NCBI GenBank assembly: GCA_902492855.1
Contig: CABUMU010000013.1
Coordinates: forward strand, 1 to 23,410
Length of the DNA stretch: 23,410 nt
Origin: an uncultured Collinsella sp.
Lineage (GTDB): Bacteria > Actinomycetota > Coriobacteriia > Coriobacteriales > Coriobacteriaceae
Direction: 5' to 3'
The position numbers were made by a program, and so were the translations under genes. The notes beneath the pieces are model-generated. The model saw nothing but the letters and a program-made list of their open reading frames with translations. It did not search any database and was not told the DNA's origin. Below are positions 15,884 to 21,995 of the stretch, one piece after another (within the stretch, counting starts at the first letter, position 1; each line of letters starts with the position of its first letter).

Positions 15884-16750
15884 ATGGCATCGCGGTATCA
15901 GATTGTTTGTATGGTGGTCGATCGCGGCAGTCTTAAGGGCGCGGCGGACGAGTTGGGCTATACGCAAAGTGCGGTGAGCCAGGCCGTCAAGGCGCTCGAG
16001 CGCGAGCTGGGCACCACGCTTATCGAGCGCGGAAAGCAGGGCGTTTCGCTTACGCGCGATGGCAAGCAGTATCTGCCGTACCTGCGCCAGATTGTGACCG
16101 CCGAGGCCGAGCTCGAGGGCAAGCGCCAGGAGCTGCTGGGGCTTTCGTCGACCGATATTCGCATCGCGACGTTTACCAACGTGAGCCGTACCGTGCTGCC
16201 GCGTGTGATCCGCGACTTTGGTACGCTGCACCCGGGCGTACGCTTTACCCTCAAGCAGGGCGATTACACGCGCAACGCTCAGTGGGTGCACGACGGCGTG
16301 GTGGATTTTTGCTTTACGGCGCGCGGGTTTACCGCAGGCCTCGAGAAGCGTGTGGTCTATCACGACGAGTTGGTGGCGCTGCTGCCGGCTGCGCATCCGC
16401 TGGCGGCAAAGGAAAAGGTGACGCTCGCCGACCTGGCGTCCGAGCCCTTTGTGCTGCTGGATGAGGGCGAACAGAGCCTGGTGCTCGATGCATTTGCGAC
16501 ACATGGGCTGTCGCCGCACGTGACGAGCGAGGTCACCGACGACTACACCATCATGGCGATGGTGGAGGAGGGTCTAGGCGTGAGCATGCTCTACCGTCGT
16601 ACTGTGGAGGGCATGCGAGCCGATATTCGCGTGCGGCCCATCGTGCACGCTCCCTCGCGTGACGTAGTGGCAGCCTGGCGCAGCTGGGATACCATGCCCA
16701 TCGCCACGAGGCGCTTTATCGACTATATGAGCTCGCATATTGTCAATTAA
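15884..16750 (+). CDS. LysR family transcriptional regulator
   Basis: A 288-residue regulator with an N-terminal winged helix-turn-helix (about 2-60; GSLKGAADELGYTQSAVSQA is the recognition part) and a C-terminal LysR substrate-binding domain (about 91-285) in two lobes. It starts at an ATG with GTGGAGG 4 nt upstream. LysR proteins generally control a gene transcribed away from them and respond to a small molecule. The divergent EamA transporter is therefore the likely target. In the 158-bp gap, TTTCGC (about 15749) and GCGAAA (about 15834) are inverted to each other, but no clear T-N11-A box stands out. The gene converges with the MATE gene, 27 bp between stops, and no terminator is visible there. 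Confidence 0.93.
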   Translation: MASRYQIVCMVVDRGSLKGAADELGYTQSAVSQAVKALERELGTTLIERGKQGVSLTRDGKQYLPYLRQIVTAEAELEGKRQELLGLSSTDIRIATFTNVSRTVLPRVIRDFGTLHPGVRFTLKQGDYTRNAQWVHDGVVDFCFTARGFTAGLEKRVVYHDELVALLPAAHPLAAKEKVTLADLASEPFVLLDEGEQSLVLDAFATHGLSPHVTSEVTDDYTIMAMVEEGLGVSMLYRRTVEGMRADIRVRPIVHAPSRDVVAAWRSWDTMPIATRRFIDYMSSHIVN

Positions 16751-16777
16751 TGACTGGCGTGGCTTTGAGTGCGGTGT

Positions 16778-18160
16778 TTAGCGGGCTGTCGCTTTGGCTT
16801 GGGTGGCGCGATAGGTGCGTGCCGGGTGGCAAAGTAGTACCGCCACGACCATAAAGAACGCCGTGGTGCCCAGGCTGATGGGGTAGACCATCATGATGTT
16901 CGCAAAGGTGCGGAAGTGCGGGAACATGCAGAACACCCAATAGAAGCGGATGCCGCAGACGCAGATCATGGTGATGAGGGCGGGCGTGAGCGAGATACCA
17001 AAGCCGCGCAGGTAGCCGGACATGTTTTCGTAGAACATGCTAAAGGCGTACGCCGGGAAGATCGAACACACGCGGATATAGCCGATCGAGACGATGTTGG
17101 GATCGCTGTTGAACAGCGACAAGATCTCGCCTCCCAGGCCGACAATAACGATGATCGTGGTGAGTGCAACGATACCGCCTTCGACCAGGCAGACCTTGAG
17201 CGTTTTGGTGCAGCGGTCGATCTGGCGGGCACCGTGGTTTTGTCCCACAAAGGTGGTGCAAGCCTGGCTAAAGCTGTTGAGCAGGTTGTAGCATACGTAC
17301 TCCAAGCTCATAGCGGCGCTCGATGCCGCCATGACCTCGGTGCCCAGGCTGTTGATAGCAGACTGGATGATGATGTTGGCGACGGCAAAGACGGCGCTCT
17401 GGATGCCGGCGGGCAGGCCGATCTTGACGATGCGCTTGAGGGCGACGGGGTCGATAGCCAGGTCGCGCGGGGTGACGCGGACGACGGAGTCGGTCTTGAG
17501 CAGGCGAATAAAGAGCGTAGCGGCGCTGACGGTGTAGGCGATGGCGGTGGCGATGGCGACGCCCGCGACGCCCCAGTGGAGTACGGGGACAAAGATGAGG
17601 TCCAGGCCAATGTTGAGGACGGTGGACACGGCAAGCGCCTGCAGCGGCATGCGGGTGATGCCGACGGAGCGGAAAATCGCGGCCTCAAAGTTGTAGAGCA
17701 AAATCGAGGGCATGCTCAGCAAAAAGACGCGTAGATAGAGTGAAGCGAGCGGCATGGTCTCGGCGGGAACGTTGAGCGCGGCGAGCATGGGCTCGGCAAA
17801 GACCTCGCCCAGGGCGATGACGACAAAGCCCACGAGCGCCATTAAAATCGAGGTATGGACGGCGCGTTTGACCATGTTCTGATCGTTGCGGCCGATGGCG
17901 TTGGCGATGACCACGTTGGAGCCAAGCGACATGCCAATAAACAGGTTGAGCATAAGACTGGTAAGCGGAACATTGGAGCCGACCGCTGCCATGGCGAGGG
18001 TTCCCTGGTCGCCCGAGAAGTTACCGATGATGACCGTGGCGATGAGGTTCGACAGCTGCTCCAAGATGCTCGTGGCGGCCACGGGGAAGGCGAACAGGGG
18101 AACATTGCGCCACAGCGATCCGGTGGTCATGTCAATGTGCTTAGATGCGGTATCAGCCAT
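16778..18160 (-). CDS. MATE family efflux transporter
   Basis: A 460-residue inner-membrane protein with about twelve TM helices arranged as two MatE halves (about 18-180 and 243-405). Typical are the first-helix PVAATSILEQLSNLI, IGNFSGDQGTLAMAAVGS, the mid-protein GLPAGIQSAVFAVANI and the late NHGARQIDR after the seventh-to-eighth helices. MATE proteins export cationic drugs or metabolites using a Na+ or H+ gradient; the substrate here is unknown. Length is standard (440-470). The ATG at 18160 has only a weak GAGAG site upstream, so translation may be modest. It is divergent from the rlmA-type gene, with the second palindromic repeat in between. Confidence 0.93.
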   Translation of the reverse strand: MADTASKHIDMTTGSLWRNVPLFAFPVAATSILEQLSNLIATVIIGNFSGDQGTLAMAAVGSNVPLTSLMLNLFIGMSLGSNVVIANAIGRNDQNMVKRAVHTSILMALVGFVVIALGEVFAEPMLAALNVPAETMPLASLYLRVFLLSMPSILLYNFEAAIFRSVGITRMPLQALAVSTVLNIGLDLIFVPVLHWGVAGVAIATAIAYTVSAATLFIRLLKTDSVVRVTPRDLAIDPVALKRIVKIGLPAGIQSAVFAVANIIIQSAINSLGTEVMAASSAAMSLEYVCYNLLNSFSQACTTFVGQNHGARQIDRCTKTLKVCLVEGGIVALTTIIVIVGLGGEILSLFNSDPNIVSIGYIRVCSIFPAYAFSMFYENMSGYLRGFGISLTPALITMICVCGIRFYWVFCMFPHFRTFANIMMVYPISLGTTAFFMVVAVLLCHPARTYRATQAKATAR

Positions 18161-18221
18161 ACGCTCTCAATCTCTAACATGCTCTTTCGTGCTCATTTGC
18201 GCAGACGATGATACTCCTAAT

Positions 18222-18303
18222 CGACTAGTCATTGGGGACGTTCTTAAACGACTAGTCATTTAAGAACGTCCCCAATGACTAGGCGGGGAAGGCGTGCGAC
18301 AAT
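18222..18303. repeat. Palindromic intergenic repeat, copy 2
   Basis: A perfect 24-nt inverted repeat (arms 18225-18248 and 18259-18282) encloses a 10-nt loop that itself contains the palindrome GACTAGTC. It is followed directly by a 21-nt stretch (18283-18303) ending in GACAAT that matches copy 1 at 19 of 21 places. The same core units occur at 4203-4307. It sits between the divergent MATE and rlmA-type genes, just before the latter. No open frame is present. Confidence 0.85.
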
Positions 18304-18338
18304 GGTGGGCGTTGTGTTGTTCGCGCTAAGGAGTTGCC

Positions 18339-19154
18339 ATGTTGTTGTGTCCCGTTTGCCATGAGCCGTTGGTGGACGACGAGCGCGGTGCTGCATGTGC
18401 GGGCGGACACCGGTTTGACCGTGCGCGCGAGGGCTATCTATATCTACTGCGCTCGTCCAAGAGCGGCGACTCCATGGGCGATCCCAAGTCACAGGCGCGC
18501 AGCCGTCGCGACTTTCTGAACCGCGGTTACTATGCGCCGTTGCGCGATACGATGGTCGAGCTCGTGTGCAAGCAGGTGTCTGAGCGCGCCGCGTTTACGA
18601 AAGATCCCATGACGCTGCTCGATATTTGCTGCGGTGAGGGCTACTACACCAGCGCCATGGGCGCGGTGCCGGGCGTGGATGCTTACGGTTTCGACTTGGG
18701 CAAAGAGATGGTTCGCCTGGCCGCCAAGCGCGGCGATGCGACCTATTTTGTGGCCAATATGAAGGATGTCCCCGTGGCCGATGGCGCCTTCGATATGGTG
18801 ACCGAACTCTTTGCTCCCTTTAACGAGCGCGAGTTTGCCCGCGTGCTGGCGCCAGAGGGTTCACTCTATACCGTGGTACCGGGTGCTCGTCATCTCTTTG
18901 GGCTCAAAGAGGTGCTCTACGACACGCCGTACCTTAACGATGAGAAGCTGCCGAAGACCACCGAGCTCGAGTTAGTCGGAACGCAGCGGGTGTCTGCGAA
19001 TATTACGCTTAAGACCCAGGCCGACATCGAGGCGGTGTTCCAGATGACACCGTACTACTACCGCACGCGCCCCGCCGACAAAGAGCGCCTGGCAAACCTC
19101 GATACCCTTCAGACTGACATCGACTTCATCATCGCCGAGTACCGCCACAGCTAA
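18339..19154 (+). CDS. RlmA-type 23S rRNA (guanine-N1)-methyltransferase
   Basis: A 271-residue SAM-dependent methyltransferase with an N-terminal zinc-binding module: Cys4, Cys7, Cys20 and His24 (CPVC...C...H), followed by FDRAREGYLYLL, the pattern of RlmA. Motif I is LLDICCGEGYYT (93-104) and a FAPF motif is at 159-162. RlmA(I) methylates G745 and RlmA(II)/TlrB G748 of helix 35 in 23S rRNA; TlrB contributes to tylosin resistance in its producer. Sequence alone does not tell which base is modified here, so I give no exact symbol. The ATG follows AAGGAG at 5 nt. A GACAAT box in the palindromic repeat 36 nt upstream may be part of its promoter. Two hairpins follow the stop. Confidence 0.9.
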   Translation: MLLCPVCHEPLVDDERGAACAGGHRFDRAREGYLYLLRSSKSGDSMGDPKSQARSRRDFLNRGYYAPLRDTMVELVCKQVSERAAFTKDPMTLLDICCGEGYYTSAMGAVPGVDAYGFDLGKEMVRLAAKRGDATYFVANMKDVPVADGAFDMVTELFAPFNEREFARVLAPEGSLYTVVPGARHLFGLKEVLYDTPYLNDEKLPKTTELELVGTQRVSANITLKTQADIEAVFQMTPYYYRTRPADKERLANLDTLQTDIDFIIAEYRHS

Positions 19155-19155
19155 C

Positions 19156-19192
19156 AACCTGCCAAAAAGGGACAGGTTTATTTTGGTAGGTT
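19156..19192. repeat. Short inverted repeat after the rlmA-type gene
   Basis: AACCTGCCAAAA (19156-19167) and TTTTGGTAGGTT (19181-19192) are complementary with one G-T pair, and enclose AGGGACAGGTTTA. The GGGACAGGTT core recalls short dispersed repeats of other bacteria, and differs from the GACGTTCTT repeat at 4203 and 18222. It begins one base after the stop codon. No second copy is present in this window. Confidence 0.5.
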
Positions 19193-19208
19193 TTATCTGG
19201 GCAAACGT

Positions 19209-19246
19209 AAAGGGCCGACCGCGGAGATGCGCGATCGGCCCTTTTT
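19209..19246 (+). terminator. Intrinsic terminator after the rlmA-type gene
   Basis: AAAGGGCCGA (19209-19218) pairs exactly with TCGGCCCTTT (19235-19244), followed by more T. The loop is 16 nt and GC-rich. It also faces the convergent gene that ends at 19283 and could serve both. Confidence 0.85.
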
Positions 19247-19282
19247 AGTTGCTTGGCTGCAGAGGTTATGAGAAGCGAGCGC

Positions 19283-19684
19283 TTATAGGCGGTCCTTGTT
19301 CTCGGCTTTAACGGCGTGTGCCTGCTGAACAAAGAACAGGTCGTAGACCACGATGACAAAGGCGCCAAAGTTGATGGCGTCGCCGCCAAACGCGGGAAGC
19401 GTGAGCACCGCTTGGGCAAGCGTGGCGACCGCGGCAACAATACCGAGCTTAAACGCGCCGTCCACCTGCGAAGGCTTGTTGGCGCCCTTGATACCGGCGA
19501 CGCCTGCGGCAAGGTCGACGAGACCCTTGGCGATAAGCACGACCGCCGCGAGCGTGGCGTACGAACCGTACGTGGAATCGAGACCGCCCGTGGCGATACC
19601 GACGCCGGCGGTGACGAGGCTGGCGATGCCCAAAACAAAGTAGATGAGAGCAAGGATTTTGAGAGTCTTGCGAGTGAAGCTCAT
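19283..19684 (-). CDS. Four-TM membrane protein of unknown function
   Basis: A 133-residue protein with four hydrophobic helices at about 8-32, 42-66, 78-99 and 103-121, and short loops. The N-terminus is basic (SFTRKTLK) and the tail charged, consistent with both ends in the cytoplasm. Gly- and Ala-rich helices of this size occur in many small unknown membrane proteins; I recognise no catalytic motif. The ATG at 19684 has AAAGGA 6 nt upstream; a longer frame to 19753 lacks a binding site. A TACAAT box on the same strand (19757-19752) may be its promoter. It stands alone, converging with the rlmA-type gene across a terminator. Confidence 0.75.
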   Translation of the reverse strand: MSFTRKTLKILALIYFVLGIASLVTAGVGIATGGLDSTYGSYATLAAVVLIAKGLVDLAAGVAGIKGANKPSQVDGAFKLGIVAAVATLAQAVLTLPAFGGDAINFGAFVIVVYDLFFVQQAHAVKAENKDRL

Positions 19685-19917
19685 GGCTGGTCCTTTCGAT
19701 ACGAGTACGCCAACTTGGCGCACCCAATGTACTGCACATATGGTGAAGCACATTGTAGTTCAACGCAGCGATGCATGCGCCTGAAAGCGCTTTGAGCCCG
19801 CGCGGCCCAACCCAACCTTTCAAAAGGGAAAGCTGGACGTAAGCCAAATCGATGGCAGCTCATGTGCGGCGCTGAGATGATGAGGCCGTAACAAGGAGCT
19901 GGTCTCAAGGAGGAGCC

Positions 19918-20061
19918 ATGATGTACGGAGCAGGGCAAGTGCGTGAGCCGCGGTCGTTGGGAAGGCGCATGGGTGATTCCGTGATCGCTGCTGTGTGCAC
20001 GGGATTGATGGCGGTGCTTTGCATTGGGATGCTGTGGGCCATGTCGCATGTGGGACAATAG
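19918..20061 (+). CDS. Small single-TM protein (47 residues)
   Basis: A short open frame begins with ATG ATG at 19918 directly after a very strong AAGGAGGAG site and ends with TAG at 20059-20061. The product has a basic N-terminus (residues about 9-18 contain four Arg) and one hydrophobic helix (about 22-42, SVIAAVCTGLMAVLCIGMLW), then a short polar tail. This is the usual form of a small membrane peptide with its N-terminus inside. The function is unknown. The RsmJ-type gene follows 64 bp later on the same strand and may share its transcript. Support is the ribosome binding site and the composition only; there is no recognised family. Confidence 0.6.
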   Translation: MMYGAGQVREPRSLGRRMGDSVIAAVCTGLMAVLCIGMLWAMSHVGQ

Positions 20062-20125
20062 CGGACGGTTGGGTGCCGACATAAACGGTGCCCTGCGTAT
20101 TCGTTTTGCTTGTTAAGGAGTGTCC

Positions 20126-20830
20126 ATGGGCGTCGTCGATCCCTTATCTGTTGCTCGGGCCGCGGGGCTTGAGCTGATCGGGAAGCCCGAGGGCCTCACG
20201 CTCACCGACGGCACGATGGAGCTGCGCGCCGATTTTGGCCGCATGCTGCCGCGACTCAAGCAGGGCCGTCTGCAGCAAGAGCTGTTGGTAAAGGCTGCGC
20301 GCACAAAGGGCATCGAGCGACCATGGGCAATTGACGCTACGGCAGGCTTTGGCGAGGATTCGCTGCTGTTGGCGGCCGCGGGCTTTACCGTCGATCTGTA
20401 TGAGCAGGACTGCGTGATCGCGGCGCTCCTCAAGGATGCCTTGGATCGCGCGGCGGATGATCCGGCGCTTGCGGCTGCCGTGGCACGCATGTGCTTACAT
20501 GCGGGCGAGGACAGCATTGCGGGCCTTCGTCAAACCGTCGAGCTGGTCGAGCAGGGCGAGCTCGCAGCACCCGACGTGGTGTACCTGGATCCCATGTTTC
20601 CCGAGCGCACCAAGAGTGCAGCGGTCAAAAAGAAGTTCCAGCTCCTACATCATCTGGAGCAGCCATGCGCCGACGAGGAATCGCTGGTCGAGGCGGCGCT
20701 TGCTGTGCATCCGCGCAAGGTCGTTATCAAGCGGCCGGTAAAGGGCCCGCTGCTTGCCGGCGTTAAGCCGAGCTATCAACTTGCGGGCAAGGCCGTTCGC
20801 TACGATGTTTTGGTGCCGCCGCGCCCGTAG
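20126..20830 (+). CDS. rsmJ: RsmJ-type 16S rRNA (guanine-N2)-methyltransferase
   Basis: A 234-residue class I SAM-dependent methyltransferase. The sequence follows E. coli RsmJ closely in its motifs: the SAM loop AIDATAGFGEDSLLLAAAG (68-86), an acidic Glu93 after strand 2, DVVYLDPMFPERTKSAAVKK (150-169) with the catalytic DPMF motif, and KVVIKRP (198-204) near the end. RsmJ methylates G1516 of 16S rRNA at N2. The ATG at 20126 is preferred over an in-frame GTG six bases earlier because AAGGAG lies exactly 5 nt before it. It converges with the small Cys/His gene, with 48 bp between stops. Confidence 0.88.
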   Translation: MGVVDPLSVARAAGLELIGKPEGLTLTDGTMELRADFGRMLPRLKQGRLQQELLVKAARTKGIERPWAIDATAGFGEDSLLLAAAGFTVDLYEQDCVIAALLKDALDRAADDPALAAAVARMCLHAGEDSIAGLRQTVELVEQGELAAPDVVYLDPMFPERTKSAAVKKKFQLLHHLEQPCADEESLVEAALAVHPRKVVIKRPVKGPLLAGVKPSYQLAGKAVRYDVLVPPRP

Positions 20831-20878
20831 CTTGTGTGCGATGGCTGGCGCTCCGTCAGTGCCGTGCCAATGTGGGGT

Positions 20879-21175
20879 CTATTTCCAAGGGTGCGACGTC
20901 AAATGCCAGCCGCCGCAGTATTCGCATTTGTAGCAGGCCAAGCCACGCCGCCCGCGGTTTTCACATTCGGCCATAACAGCCTCGGCCTCGACGCGCGTGT
21001 CGTAACGGTTTTTGCGCTCGCACGACTTGTAGCGCCAGGCCTCATCGCGCTCGGCGTCCAGGGCGTCGCGGCGCTCGTCTTCGCGCGCAAACAGGTCACT
21101 CATATCGCCGCCCGTGGCAGCGCCTAAAAACTCGCTTTTGGCTTTTGACCAAGCGGCTCGCTTTTTGCTCCCCAT
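20879..21175 (-). CDS. Small Cys/His protein, probable zinc-binding
   Basis: A 98-residue protein. The first half is charged and probably helical (about 1-50, Ala/Lys/Asp/Glu/Arg-rich). The second half has a compact Cys/His pattern: Cys52 in SCERKNRY, Cys71, then Cys81, Cys84, Cys87, His91 and His95 in CYKCEYCGGWHLTSHP. A similar layout (C-x-K-x-x-Y ... Y-x-C-x-x-C-GWHLT) is found in small unknown proteins of actinobacteria and phages, so a structural zinc is likely. The ATG at 21175 follows AGAGGGG at 10 nt; a TTG at 21196 is the alternative. It is divergent from the GNAT gene and shares with it a perfect inverted repeat at 21200-21231. The function is unknown. Confidence 0.7.
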   Translation of the reverse strand: MGSKKRAAWSKAKSEFLGAATGGDMSDLFAREDERRDALDAERDEAWRYKSCERKNRYDTRVEAEAVMAECENRGRRGLACYKCEYCGGWHLTSHPWK

Positions 21176-21199
21176 CTGCTTCGCGCCCCTCTCCAAACG

Positions 21200-21231
21200 T
21201 TGGTATCATTGCTCAATCAAAGTGATACCAA
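21200..21231. promoter_or_regulatory. Perfect inverted repeat between divergent genes, candidate operator
   Basis: TTGGTATCA (21200-21208) and TGATACCAA (21223-21231) are exact complements, 14 nt apart. The element lies in the 74-bp gap between the small Cys/His gene and the GNAT gene, which point away from each other. The symmetry places similar -35-like and -10-like sequences on both strands, so one regulator could control both genes. Confidence 0.5.
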
Positions 21232-21249
21232 TAAACGTGAGGTCGCCGC

Positions 21250-21741
21250 GTGATGATCAGAAAAACCCTCGATACCGACATTCCCGCCGTCATGGCTATC
21301 TATGACGCGGCCCGCGCCTTTATGCGCGCGCATGGCAACGCCACACAGTGGCCCGAGGGCACGCCTTCTGCCGAGCAACTGGCTGCCGATATCGCCGCCG
21401 GTGGCAGCTATGTGTGCGAAGTCGATGGCCGCGTGGTGGCGACGTTTGCCTTTTTGCCGGGCCCGGACGAGTGCTATGACGTAATTGAGGATGGTCAATG
21501 GCGCAGCGACACTCCGTACGCCGTGCTGCACCGTGTGGCGTCCGATGGCACCGTGCACGGTATCGCGGCTGCGATGTTTGCCTTTGCCAAGGAACGTGCC
21601 GATCACCTGCGCATCGACACGCATCAGGACAACCTGCTCATGCAGGGTGCCATCTTAAAGGCTGGCTTTGAGCGCTCCGGTATCGTCTGTGTGTCCGACG
21701 GCACGGTGCGTGTCGCGTTCGATTGGCTACGCGAGGCATAA
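21250..21741 (+). CDS. GNAT family N-acetyltransferase
   Basis: A 163-residue protein of the GNAT fold. It begins with the usual IRKTLDTDIPAVMAIYDAAR, has the central VCEVDGRVVATFAF strands, then the acetyl-CoA region LHRVASDGTVHGIAAAMFAFA (about 91-111), in which the Q/R-x-x-G-x-G/A loop is altered, and LRIDTHQDNLLMQGAILKAGFERSG (about 118-142), which matches a common GNAT subfamily with an RIDTHxDN motif. The acceptor is unknown. I take GTG at 21250 because GAGG lies 7 nt upstream; ATG at 21253 is the alternative and changes one residue. A strong hairpin follows. Confidence 0.88.
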   Translation: MMIRKTLDTDIPAVMAIYDAARAFMRAHGNATQWPEGTPSAEQLAADIAAGGSYVCEVDGRVVATFAFLPGPDECYDVIEDGQWRSDTPYAVLHRVASDGTVHGIAAAMFAFAKERADHLRIDTHQDNLLMQGAILKAGFERSGIVCVSDGTVRVAFDWLREA

Positions 21742-21995
21742 GAGCGAGGACGCGTATCAATAATTCGTGCGAACGAAAATGGTCCCACCCGGGGCTATTT
21801 TCGTTCGCTGTGCTGTTTTGAAAGCCGGCTTTCGCAAGGCGCGAACCTACGAAAATCGCCGCGCGGCAACGCGGAGCGATGAGCTCGGTCGGGGGATAGG
21901 GCCCGCTTCGCCCGCCGGCCCGTAAATTGTATCATCCAGTGTGGAGCGTGAACGCCCGTTGCCGCGTGCGATGGGCTTGCAATAAGAGGAGAGCC
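21742..21995. other. Intergenic region before the TetM-like gene
   Basis: About 250 bases without a gene. After the GNAT terminator (to 21808) comes GC-rich sequence with short self-complementary parts, for example CCGCG...CGCGG at about 21859-21874 and GGGCC...GGCCC at about 21900-21921. An AT-rich patch with TATCAT at 21930-21935 is a plausible -10 box for the GTPase gene, leaving a leader of some 55 nt. I see no open frame with a good binding site and no leader peptide of the tet(M) type. Confidence 0.4.
21769..21808 (+). terminator. Intrinsic terminator after the GNAT gene
   Basis: GCGAACGAAAAT (21769-21780) pairs exactly with ATTTTCGTTCGC (21797-21808). An inner stem (TGGTCCC with GGGGCTA) lies directly before the ATTTT run, so the A and T runs probably act as the tracts of a terminator usable in both directions. 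Confidence 0.75.

Noticed and set aside
16916..17734. A 272-codon + strand frame opposite the MATE gene
   Set aside because: Same reason: an acidic shadow of a membrane protein gene.
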